From Epsilonproteobacteria bacterium 4484_65 (GTDB taxonomy: Bacteria > Campylobacterota > Campylobacteria > Campylobacterales > Sulfurovaceae): a stretch of 10,497 nucleotides of DNA. Position numbers and translations under genes: made by a program. This document shows, piece after piece, positions 1 through 7,117 of this stretch. Positions within the stretch are counted from its first letter, which is position 1. Each line of letters opens with the position of its first letter. The notes beneath the pieces were generated by a model. It had not been told where the DNA came from. It made no database searches and saw only the letters and a program-made list of their open reading frames with translations. The stretch is taken from contig NATJ01000086.1 of the NCBI GenBank assembly GCA_002085305.1, positions 1-10,497 of the forward strand, given 5' to 3'.

Positions 1-1528
1 CATGTTGAGTATTTCATCTCATACTATGATTACTATCAGCCTGAAGCATATTTGCCTCGTCAAGACCTCTTTATAGAAAAAGACTCTTCCATTAATCAGG
101 AGTTGGAGCGTTTACGTTTGAGTACAACGGCTTCATTGCTCAGCCATGATGATGTCATCGTCATCGCTTCCGTTTCCGCCAACTATGGGTTGGGTTCCCC
201 TGATGATTATCGTTCCATCGTGCAGAAACTTTGTGTAGGAGATGAATACAACCAAAAAGCTCTGCTGCTTAGACTCGTTGACATGGGCTACAAACGCAAT
301 GATGAGTTTTTTGATAGAGGAGACTTTCGTGTCACAGGCGAAGTCATAGACATTTACCCTGCCTACTCTGAAGAGTTTGCCATACGCATAGAATTTTTTG
401 GAGATGAGATAGAAGCTATTTATGAATTTAATTCTCTTACAGGAGAAAAAGAAGAAGGTGTACAGGAAGCTACCGTTTACTCTGCCAATCAATTTATCGT
501 CTCTAAAGAGAAACTGGCACTTGCAGTTAAGAGTATAGAAGAGGAGTTGGGCGAAAGACTCGCGTACTATCAAAAAGAAGACCGTATGGTCGAGTATAAC
601 CGTCTTAAACAACGTACAGAGTTTGACTTGGAGATGATAGAAGCTACAGGTATGTGTAAAGGCATTGAAAACTATTCACGTCACCTTACAGGTAAAAAGC
701 CCGGTGAGACACCCTACTCGATGATGGATTACTTTGAAGCCATGCATGATGACTACCTTGTCATCGTCGATGAGTCCCATGTGAGTTTGCCACAGTTTAG
801 AGGGATGTACGCAGGAGACAGAAGCCGTAAAGAGGTTCTGGTAGACCATGGCTTCAGGCTGCCCTCTGCACTTGACAACAGACCACTGATGTTTGACGAG
901 TATATTCACAAAGCACCGCATTTTCTCTTTGTCTCTGCCACCCCTGCACCGCTTGAGCTTGAACTCTCTTCCGTAGTAGCAGAGCAAGTCGTACGCCCCA
1001 CAGGACTGCTTGACCCTCCCATAGAAGTGATAGACAGTACGTATCAGGTAGAAAACCTGCATGACCGTATGAAACCCGTCATAGAATGACCTGCCGGAAG
1101 TGAGTCTGGTTGCCATACTCGATGCAGACAAAGAAGGCTTTTTACGTTCCAGAACTTCCCTCATACAAACTGCAGGGCGTGCTGCCAGAAATACCAATGG
1201 ACAGGTACTCATGTATGCAAAAAGAATAACTGACTCTATGCAATTCACCATTGACACCACCCAAGCAAGACGTGAAAAACAGATAGCCTACAACAAAAAA
1301 CACGGAATTACTCCTAAAACCACCATACGTGAACTTGATACCAATCTCAAAGTGGAAGATGCAGGAGAGCTTTACAACAAACAAAGCAAACTAGATAAGA
1401 TGCCAAAAGCAGAACGGCAGCAACTCGTCAAAGAACTCAAAGCTAAAATGTTAGCTGCTGCCAAGAATTTGGAATTTGAAGAGGCTGCGAGGTTGAGGGA
1501 TGAGATAGCAAAAGTCAAAAAGCTTTGA
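1..1528 (+). pseudogene. uvrB: uvrB, excinuclease ABC subunit B: 5'-truncated by the window and broken by an internal deletion
   Basis: UvrB is the DNA-loading helicase subunit of nucleotide excision repair. The reading frame is already open at base 1 and begins in the beta-hairpin that clamps DNA ([13 protein letters not shown]), so the Walker A region lies upstream of the window. Frame 1 continues through [13 protein letters not shown], [12 protein letters not shown] and [12 protein letters not shown] segments and stops at TGA 1087-1089 after KPVIE. Homology resumes immediately in frame 2 at 1088 with [18 protein letters not shown], helicase motif VI (QTAGRAARN) and a C-terminal UVR domain ([16 protein letters not shown]), ending at TGA 1526-1528. 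Compared with E. coli UvrB from memory, about 65 residues between these halves are absent, including helicase motifs IV and V. The missing length must be 2 modulo 3. Both halves are otherwise undamaged, so the event is recent or is an assembly error. Identity is certain; the status as a true pseudogene is not. Confidence 0.9.
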
Positions 1529-1533
1529 CTTTT

Positions 1534-1651
1534 GAATTAGAAATTAGAATGTAGAAATTAGAAATTGGATATAATGTTTAAAATTATAAAAAGCGGAGCC
1601 ACTGCACCGCATACAAAAATTTCTAATTACTCATTTCTAATTTTCTAATTT
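1534..1651. repeat. AT-rich imperfect inverted repeat element (possible MITE) between uvrB and ppk1
   Basis: The left arm (1534-1566) is built from repeated TTAGAAAT-like units. The right arm (1618-1651) is close to its reverse complement, with a few mismatches and one or two single-base gaps. Between the arms lie a TATAAT (1570-1575) and a compact GC-rich hairpin: 1593-1599 pairs with 1604-1610, with one A·A mismatch and a CACT loop. The arrangement of long terminal arms around a short non-coding core resembles a small non-autonomous element, but no target-site duplication is clear. It may also act as a transcript-end structure for uvrB. With only one copy in the window its mobility cannot be shown. 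Confidence 0.55.
1570..1575 (+). promoter_or_regulatory. Candidate -10 box for the ppk1 operon
   Basis: A perfect TATAAT lies 87 bases before the ppk1 ATG, inside the inverted-repeat element, in the context GGATATAATG. No convincing -35 is visible, which is usual for Campylobacterota sigma-70 promoters. If it is used, the GC-rich hairpin at 1593-1610 and the right arm of the repeat would be part of the ppk1 mRNA leader. Confidence 0.4.
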
Positions 1652-1662
1652 AAGGACATGCA

Positions 1663-3750
1663 ATGGACGCAGACCTCAACTCATCACAACTCTATTTTAA
1701 CCGTGAACTTTCTTGGCTGCAATTTAATTCTCGTGTTCTGGCACAGGCACTGGATGAAAAACTCCCCCCACTTGAGCGTTTAAAGTTCCTTGCAATTTAC
1801 GGAACAAATCTTGATGAGTTCTACATGATACGTGTTGCAGGACTTAAAGCACTTTTCAAAGCACGTATACAGGAAACAGGTGCTGACAAACTTACACCAA
1901 GTGAACAGTTGGAACAGATACACAACTACCTGCATAAAGAACATCAAGTGCTTGAATCGTGTTATACTTCTATCATCTCGGAGCTGCATACCCATAGTGT
2001 TCATGTAAAGAACTTTGATGTACTGAATTCAGAAGAGCAGCAAGAAATAAAAGAGATATTTTTCAACGAGATCTATCCTGTGATCATTCCTATCGCAGTA
2101 GATGCAACACACCCTTTCCCTCACCTCAACAACCTTAGTTTCGGTTTGGCTATTACCCTCGAAGATGACTCTAAAAACATCAAACACGGACTTATAAGAA
2201 TCCCAAGGATCATTTCAAGGTTTATACAGTTAGGACAAACATTCGTACCTATTGAGTCTGTGGTTGAACACTTTGCATCTGAACTTTTTCCAGGCTTTAC
2301 ACAACTTGCCTCTACACCGTTCAGGGTTACAAGAAATGCAGACATCGAGATAGAAGAAGAGGAAGCAGACGACTTCTTGGAGATCCTGCAAGAGGGGTTA
2401 CGATCCAGAAATAAAGGTTCACTCATACGCCTGGAGCTTATGGAGGGCGCAGATGTAGATCTCCTCAATTTTTTACTCTCTCATCTGAACCTTGATGAAA
2501 ACGATATCTACTCTTACAAAAGCCTGCCGCTTAACCTTGGTTCTTTATGGCAGATCGTAGGAGACAAAGCACTTTCTCATCTTGTTCTACCTACATTCAG
2601 TCCAAAAACACTTCCACCTCTTGACTCTGAGAATATCTTTGAAGCCATAGATAAACAGGATGTGCTGCTCTATCACCCCTATGACAGTTTTGAACCGGTG
2701 GTACAGTTTATCAAGCAGGCTGCAGTTGACCCGGATACACTTGCCATACGTATGACGCTCTACCGTGCCGGTCCAAAGTCACCCATCGTTAAAGCACTTA
2801 TAGATGCAGTACGTGATGGCAAACAAGTTACCGTTCTTGTCGAGCTCAAAGCAAGATTTGATGAAGAAAACAACCTGCGCTGGGCAAAAGCACTTGAAGA
2901 TGCAGGCGCACATGTAGTGTATGGTATCCCTGGACTTAAAGTACATGCCAAGATTGCACAGGTCATTAAAAGGAAGGGTAAAAAACTCCAAAGTTATGTA
3001 CACCTCGCAACAGGAAACTACAATCCCAGTACAGCAAAGATCTATACCGACATCTCTTATTTTACAGCTAAAGAGGAATTTTCAAATGATGCAACACATT
3101 TTTTCCATTTTCTTACCGGTTTTTCTACCTATACGAAACTGGACACTCTTTTTATGTCTCCCGTACAGATCAAACCAAAACTGGTAAAATTCATAGAAAA
3201 AGAGAGTAAATATGGCAAGAATGGCCATATCATTCTTAAAGCAAACTCTTTAGTAGATACAGATATTATCAAAGCACTCTACCAGGCTTCACAGGCAGGA
3301 TGCAAAGTAGACTTGATCATACGGGGGATCTGCTCTTTGAAACCAGGCATAAAAGGTATCAGTGAAAATATTTCTGTCTCTTCTATCATCGGAAAATATC
3401 TGGAACATCCCCGTATCTATTTCTTTAAAAACAATAAAGTGAAATGTTACATCTCCTCTGCCGATCTTATGCCTCGCAATCTTGTACGGCGAGTAGAACT
3501 TATGACCCCTATCTTGGAAGAAAAGCTTACACAAAAGATAGAACAGATCCTCATGCTTCAACTCGCAGATAACAAACTACGTTGGGAACTTCAGGAAGAT
3601 GGGAACTACATCAAAGTACCCTTGTTGGGCAAAGCTGTGAACAACCATGCTGTTCTAGAACAGTATGTCAATAAGATCCATGATAAAACAAAAAAAGAGA
3701 CACCTGACTATGTCAGCCGTCTTGCAAGCCGTATATTAAAGGATAATTAA
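1663..3750 (+). CDS. ppk1: Polyphosphate kinase 1
   Basis: This 695-residue protein has the full length expected for PPK1, which reversibly transfers the gamma-phosphate of ATP to an inorganic polyphosphate chain and is usually membrane-associated. The N-terminal segment FNRELSWLQFNSRVL (about 12-26) is characteristic. The catalytic half contains RMTLYR (363-368), GIPGLKVHAK (421-430) with the predicted phosphorylated histidine H428 (E. coli H435), and YLEHPRIYFF with the second conserved histidine H582 (E. coli H592). SADLMPRNL (599-607) follows near the C-terminal domain. The start is supported by AAGGA at 1652-1656, six bases before the ATG. The stop codon shares one base with the next start (TAATG), so translation of the carbonic-anhydrase-like gene is probably coupled. 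No motif is missing. Confidence 0.97.
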   Translation: MDADLNSSQLYFNRELSWLQFNSRVLAQALDEKLPPLERLKFLAIYGTNLDEFYMIRVAGLKALFKARIQETGADKLTPSEQLEQIHNYLHKEHQVLESCYTSIISELHTHSVHVKNFDVLNSEEQQEIKEIFFNEIYPVIIPIAVDATHPFPHLNNLSFGLAITLEDDSKNIKHGLIRIPRIISRFIQLGQTFVPIESVVEHFASELFPGFTQLASTPFRVTRNADIEIEEEEADDFLEILQEGLRSRNKGSLIRLELMEGADVDLLNFLLSHLNLDENDIYSYKSLPLNLGSLWQIVGDKALSHLVLPTFSPKTLPPLDSENIFEAIDKQDVLLYHPYDSFEPVVQFIKQAAVDPDTLAIRMTLYRAGPKSPIVKALIDAVRDGKQVTVLVELKARFDEENNLRWAKALEDAGAHVVYGIPGLKVHAKIAQVIKRKGKKLQSYVHLATGNYNPSTAKIYTDISYFTAKEEFSNDATHFFHFLTGFSTYTKLDTLFMSPVQIKPKLVKFIEKESKYGKNGHIILKANSLVDTDIIKALYQASQAGCKVDLIIRGICSLKPGIKGISENISVSSIIGKYLEHPRIYFFKNNKVKCYISSADLMPRNLVRRVELMTPILEEKLTQKIEQILMLQLADNKLRWELQEDGNYIKVPLLGKAVNNHAVLEQYVNKIHDKTKKETPDYVSRLASRILKDN

Positions 3751-4274
3751 TGATTTTAAAATTTAAAGAGTGGACACCCAAACTTGGAAAAAATGCGTGG
3801 ATCGCAGAAGGTGCTTCAGTCATTGGTAGAACAACCATGGGTGAAGATTCTGCTGTATGGTTTGGCTGTGTCGTACGTGGTGATGTGCATTACATCACGA
3901 TAGGTGACCGAAGTAACATTCAAGACCTCAGTATGATACACGTTACCCACCATAAAAAAGCAGATATGTCCGATGGTAACCCTACTGTCATCGGTAATGA
4001 TGTGACAATAGGCCATAGAGTCATGCTGCATGGATGCACCATAGAAGATGCCTGTCTCATAGGTATGAGTGCCACTATACTTGATGGTGCAGTGATAGGG
4101 AAAGAGTCCATTGTGGGAGCAGGAAGTTTAGTGACTAAAAATAAAGTCTTTCCTCCGCGAAGTCTCATTATGGGAAGTCCTGCCAAAGTTATTAGAGAGT
4201 TAACAGATGAAGAAGTAAAAGAGTTGTATGCTTCTGCTGACAGATATGTAAAATTCAAAAATGAGTACCTGTAA
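3750..4274 (+). CDS. Gamma-carbonic anhydrase family protein (left-handed beta-helix hexapeptide repeats)
   Basis: This 174-residue protein is of the YrdA/PaaY/CaiE-like gamma-carbonic anhydrase family, which folds as a left-handed beta-helix trimer. Hexapeptide-type repeats run from about residue 12 to 148. The expected metal ligands are present: H64 following the NIQD motif (56-59), H89 in TIGH and H94 in MLHGC. The conserved RGD lies at 43-45. A short C-terminal helix (LTDEEVKELYASADRY) closes the protein. AAAGGA at 3738-3743 is spaced six bases from the ATG, and the start overlaps the ppk1 stop by one base, indicating one transcript. The complete metal site makes CO2 hydration possible, but many family members have no proven carbonic anhydrase activity, so the substrate is uncertain. 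Confidence 0.9.
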   Translation: MILKFKEWTPKLGKNAWIAEGASVIGRTTMGEDSAVWFGCVVRGDVHYITIGDRSNIQDLSMIHVTHHKKADMSDGNPTVIGNDVTIGHRVMLHGCTIEDACLIGMSATILDGAVIGKESIVGAGSLVTKNKVFPPRSLIMGSPAKVIRELTDEEVKELYASADRYVKFKNEYL

Positions 4275-4285
4275 AATACATCAAT

Positions 4286-4355
4286 ACGCGTAGGGTGGGA
4301 TTTCCCACCATGAATATAAATTTTCTTTTAACGGTGGATAAATCCACCCTACACG
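4286..4355. repeat. REPIN-like element, copy 1: two inverted GTAG-hairpin REPs
   Basis: GTAG at 4290-4293 is followed directly by a perfect hairpin (4294-4300 with 4303-4309, TT loop). About 23 AT-rich bases separate it from a second perfect hairpin (4333-4339 with 4342-4348, AA loop) followed directly by CTAC (4349-4352), which is GTAG on the other strand. A GTAG tetranucleotide next to a short palindrome is the recognised signature of REP sequences handled by TnpA_REP (RAYT) transposases, and two in inverted orientation form a REPIN/BIME. The element lies between the carbonic-anhydrase-like stop and the EI24 start. It may attenuate read-through between them. Confidence 0.8.
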
Positions 4356-4370
4356 ATCTAAGGAAAAATC

Positions 4371-5039
4371 ATGAAAAACACCGTTACAAAAAGCTTACAA
4401 GACATCCTCTCAAAAGATGTCATCTCTTTCGTACTCAAAGTCGGCTTTGGATCCATACTCCTCTGGATCATCCTCCTTTGGGCTTCATGGGATCTCTATG
4501 CAGGGCTGATCGCTACCTATATCCAAAAGATCCCTTTTGTTGGAAGCTGGGAGTGGTTTCAATCCAGCGGTGCCTTTCTGACGGCACTTATTCTAGGCTA
4601 TATGCTTATCATCATTACAATCTCTATTTTTACTTCTCTCTACAGTGAACCACTTCTCATTAAATTGGCAAAAAAACATTATCCGAATATCTCTATAGTA
4701 GGAAGCCCTAATATTACTACATCTGTCATATTAAGCATAAAAGCCGGTCTCATTTTCCTGTTCCTTTTTCTTTTTACTTTTCCCCTGATCTTCATACCAA
4801 TACTTGGACAGATATGGATGTTATGGCTCTGGTCACTGCTTATCAAAGAGCCTACTGCATATGATGTTGCTCCGCTTTTTATTGCAGACAAGAAAAAAGT
4901 CAAAGAGAAAACAAAAAAATCAGGGATCATCGCAATGATCGCATCCCTTTTTAACTATGTGCCTGTATTGAATATCTTTGCACCTGTATTTGCCCAAATA
5001 CTGTTTTTACATAATATTTTGGGAGAGGATAACGCGTAG
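4371..5039 (+). CDS. EI24/CysZ-like integral membrane protein
   Basis: This 222-residue hydrophobic protein resembles the EI24 domain family, which includes the CysZ sulfate permease. Membrane segments are visible at about 20-42, 66-90, 118-158 (probably two spans) and 185-215. Family-like features include EPLLIKLAKKHYP after the second span and the FNYVPVLNIFAPVFAQILFLHNI C-terminal segment. AAGGA (4360-4364) lies six bases before the ATG. The gene follows the carbonic-anhydrase-like gene but REPIN copy 1 separates them, so co-transcription is uncertain. Its last codon (GCG) and TAG stop lie within REPIN copy 2, so the present C-terminus was probably set by that insertion. Sulfate transport would be a guess, since no cysteine-biosynthesis gene is nearby. 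Family assignment is moderate; substrate is unknown. Confidence 0.8.
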   Translation: MKNTVTKSLQDILSKDVISFVLKVGFGSILLWIILLWASWDLYAGLIATYIQKIPFVGSWEWFQSSGAFLTALILGYMLIIITISIFTSLYSEPLLIKLAKKHYPNISIVGSPNITTSVILSIKAGLIFLFLFLFTFPLIFIPILGQIWMLWLWSLLIKEPTAYDVAPLFIADKKKVKEKTKKSGIIAMIASLFNYVPVLNIFAPVFAQILFLHNILGEDNA

Positions 5040-5122
5040 GGTGGGTCTACCCACCTTTATGTAGGTTAAGAATTGATATTATGCAAGTTTCTTTTTGTAC
5101 GGTGGATGAATCCACCCTACAC
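5032..5122. repeat. REPIN-like element, copy 2, between convergent genes; probable bidirectional terminator
   Basis: This has the same architecture and orientation as copy 1. GTAG (5036-5039) abuts a perfect hairpin (5040-5046 with 5049-5055). A second hairpin (5101-5107 with 5110-5116) abuts CTAC (5117-5120). The outer ACGCGTAGGGTGGG and GGTGGAT..ATCCACCCTACAC blocks match copy 1, while the centre is about 22 bases longer. The TAG stops of both flanking genes (EI24 at 5037-5039 plus; exonuclease at 5119-5117 minus) are part of the GTAG motifs. Position between convergent genes and the paired hairpins suit a bidirectional transcript end. Confidence 0.82.
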
Positions 5123-5908
5123 ATTTTCTTTTTTTATTCTGCGTTCTTTCTTACTGGAAATCGAAAATCTCAATAGATCATCAGTACTCTTCACATACTC
5201 CGGCAATGTCTCTAAACTCTTCTCCATCACTTTAGCTGCACATACCGCATCACTGAATGCACGATGATGCGTTGCAGTTTCGATCTCAAGGAAATCAATA
5301 AGATATGCCAGGCCATAACGCTCACTCTCAAAGGTTCGTCTTGCCAGGTCAATGGTACAAAGTTTTGGATTGCCGATGCCTCCTAGACCAAAACGGTCAA
5401 ATGAAGCGTTGAGAAAACTATAGTCAAAGTTTGCATTATGTGCAACAAAAATGGCATTACCCATAAAATGTCTTAACTTTGTAAGTGCTGATTTTCTAGT
5501 GGGTGCGTCTATAAGGTCCATAGGTTCTATACCCGTGATTTTAGTAATGTACTCTGGAAGATATGCACATTCAACAAACGTTTCAAATCTATCGACAACT
5601 TTACCGTTTTGCAACATCACAGCACCGATCTCTATGACTTGAGAGGTTCCTGGTTTACTGCCGTTGGTTTCTATATCTATCACACAGTAACGCTGTTCTT
5701 TATAAGGAGTAAAGTAAGTTTCAAGTCTATACCTCCCATCCTCTTCTTGCTCTATGGGATAACCGGAAGCTTGAAGCAAAATAAAAATCGTATCACTGTC
5801 TTCCAGTAAAGTAGTATATTTTATAGCAATGTGTTTATATTGTTCTTCACTTAACAGACCATCATGTTTACGAAATGCCGTAGTCAGCTCATCAAATACT
5901 TTTTGCAT
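5117..5908 (-). CDS. DEDDh 3'-5' exonuclease (DnaQ/PolC epsilon-like)
   Basis: This 263-residue protein carries a complete DEDDh exonuclease domain of the kind that proofreads DNA synthesis. The catalytic residues are D78 and E80 (VIDIETNG), D162 (VAHNANFD) and H215 with D220 (HHRAFSDA). About 73 residues precede the domain and are not part of the nuclease fold. They include a helix-rich, charged segment and could be a small winged-helix or partner-binding module. The equivalent gene next to rpe in H. pylori is annotated dnaQ, from memory, but replicative epsilon function is not proven, so no symbol is given. The start overlaps the trpF end by 17 bases, indicating a shared transcript. The last codon and stop lie in REPIN copy 2. 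Confidence 0.92.
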   Translation of the reverse strand: MQKVFDELTTAFRKHDGLLSEEQYKHIAIKYTTLLEDSDTIFILLQASGYPIEQEEDGRYRLETYFTPYKEQRYCVIDIETNGSKPGTSQVIEIGAVMLQNGKVVDRFETFVECAYLPEYITKITGIEPMDLIDAPTRKSALTKLRHFMGNAIFVAHNANFDYSFLNASFDRFGLGGIGNPKLCTIDLARRTFESERYGLAYLIDFLEIETATHHRAFSDAVCAAKVMEKSLETLPEYVKSTDDLLRFSISSKKERRIKKENV

Positions 5909-6476
5909 TTGCTATAAACTGCTCCACTTTTTTAGGATCTTTCTTACCTTTAATAGATTCTACCCCCGAAGAGACATCAACACCATAAAAACCATATTTT
6001 TTCACTTCAGATACATTATCCGGGGTCAAGCCCCCCGCAAGGATTATCTTCGAGCAATCTACATCGTCAAACCACTCAAGGTTCAGACGTTTACCACTTC
6101 CGCCATAGGCTTCGCAAAAAGCATCTACCAAACGGTATCTGTCTGAGAATTTATAGATATCTTCTGGAGATTTGGCACGTACAACAGGAAGCGTTTTTAA
6201 ACCTATAGCATCCAGAGACTCGGCATCTACATCAAAATGGATCTGTGCCAGTGAAATATCTGAATATCTACACACCGTATCGATAGTCTCTACCCCTTCA
6301 TTTACAAAAAGCCCCACCCTCTCTACAAAAGGAGGAAGCTGATCGATGATACGCTTTGCAGCTGACGAGGTGATGTAACGCGGCGACTGATTATAAAAAA
6401 CAAACCCCAGAGCATCTGCTCCACACTCTACTGCATGCAATGCATCCCTGAGGTTTGTATTTAGGATTTCGTTCAT
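5892..6476 (-). pseudogene. trpF: trpF, phosphoribosylanthranilate isomerase, missing its N-terminus
   Basis: TrpF converts N-(5'-phosphoribosyl)anthranilate to CdRP in tryptophan synthesis. Family homology begins at TNLRDALHAVECGADALGFVFY and continues to the end, including LVDAF with the general acid D118, GGSGK (125-129), LAGGLTPDNV (146-155) and GVDVSSGVES (165-174). The first roughly eight residues, normally of the form M-x-V-K-I-C-G-I with the catalytic cysteine, are absent. In their place an ATG at 6476 encodes MNEILN, which is out-of-frame rpe sequence with no Shine-Dalgarno. True trpF sequence therefore ends near 6458, where it abuts truncated rpe. The product, if made, should be inactive because the general-base cysteine is gone. 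The rest of the gene is undamaged, so assembly error is a real alternative to gene loss. Confidence 0.85.
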
Positions 6477-6960
6477 TAATGAGTTTTTTAAGTTTTTTTG
6501 CTTTTTCTATAACCGAAGAGATAAACTTCTGTCCTCCAAAGCCGGGGTTTACAGACATAAGCAGAACCATATCTACATCATCCAGCAAAAACTCTATAGC
6601 TTCAGGTGGTGTATGTGGGTTCAGTGTGATCGCCGGCTTTATACCTAAAGAGCGGATCTTTTGTATGAGTCTATGCGGATGTTTTTCCTCTTCTATATGA
6701 AAAGAGATAAATTCAGGTTTTAAAGGAGCAAAGAGATCTACAAAAAAACTATTGTTTTCAACCATAAGATGTATATCTAAAGGTTTGGTTGCTGTTTTGG
6801 CTACAGCTTCAACTACAACAGGTCCTATAGTTAAGTTTGGTACAAAATGCCCATCCATCACATCTACATGCACAAGATCACAACCACCTTCACAAATGGC
6901 TTCAACATCACGAGCCAAATTTCCAAAATCAGCCGACAGTATACTTGGAGCTACTAACAT
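6391..6960 (-). pseudogene. rpe: rpe, ribulose-phosphate 3-epimerase, missing its C-terminal quarter
   Basis: Rpe interconverts ribulose-5-phosphate and xylulose-5-phosphate in the pentose phosphate and Calvin cycles. The TIM-barrel sequence is typical from MLVAPSILSADFGN through the metal and catalytic residues H31 and D33 (HVDVMDG), H64 (DIHLM) and the phosphate loop VNPGFGGQ (137-144), up to INERNP (161-166). After about residue 168 the frame runs into trpF DNA in the wrong frame and stops at 6391. The segment that normally holds EVDGGV, with the fourth metal-binding aspartate, is missing; roughly 45-50 residues are lost. The ATG at 6960 is preferred over an upstream TTG because GAGGAA (6970-6965) precedes it closely. 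It heads the minus-strand operon with trpF and the exonuclease. Confidence 0.85.
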
Positions 6961-6987
6961 AAAATTCCTCAAAAATAAATTTTTGTT

Positions 6988-7018
6988 ATTATATCAAAAT
7001 CAAACTTGTGCCTATCAA
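6988..7018 (-). promoter_or_regulatory. Candidate promoter for the rpe-trpF-exonuclease operon
   Basis: On the minus strand a perfect TATAAT (6993 to 6988) is preceded by TTGATA (7018 to 7013) with a 19-base spacer. It lies about 28 bases before the rpe ATG. It is divergent from the rpmB promoter. Overlapping CCTAT/ATAGG and AGGTAT/ATACCT palindromes at 7011-7042 touch its -35 end. Confidence 0.5.
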
Positions 7019-7092
7019 GGTATATAGGCTTTTAATACCTATCCACTCCACAAAAATAACATACCTTAAGCAAAATTTATGCACAAATTGCC

Positions 7093-7098
7093 TATAAT
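7093..7098 (+). promoter_or_regulatory. Candidate -10 box for rpmB
   Basis: A perfect TATAAT stands 65 bases before the rpmB ATG, predicting a leader of about 57 bases. No strong -35 is visible. An AT-rich tract precedes it, as expected for Campylobacterota promoters. Confidence 0.5.
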
Positions 7099-7117
7099 CG
7101 CACAAAATATTCGAGAT

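Noticed and set aside
1087..1100. Programmed frameshift or recoded stop in uvrB
   Set aside because: A shift would leave the protein sequence continuous, but here about 65 conserved residues are missing, so a deletion explains the data better.
3920..4258. Long open frame antisense to the carbonic-anhydrase-like gene
   Set aside because: It is a shadow of a gene with clear family motifs and has no ribosome-binding site or recognisable domain.
6391..6476. Natural Rpe-TrpF bifunctional fusion
   Set aside because: The two homologous parts are in different frames and each lacks catalytic residues at the junction, so no fused enzyme could be made.
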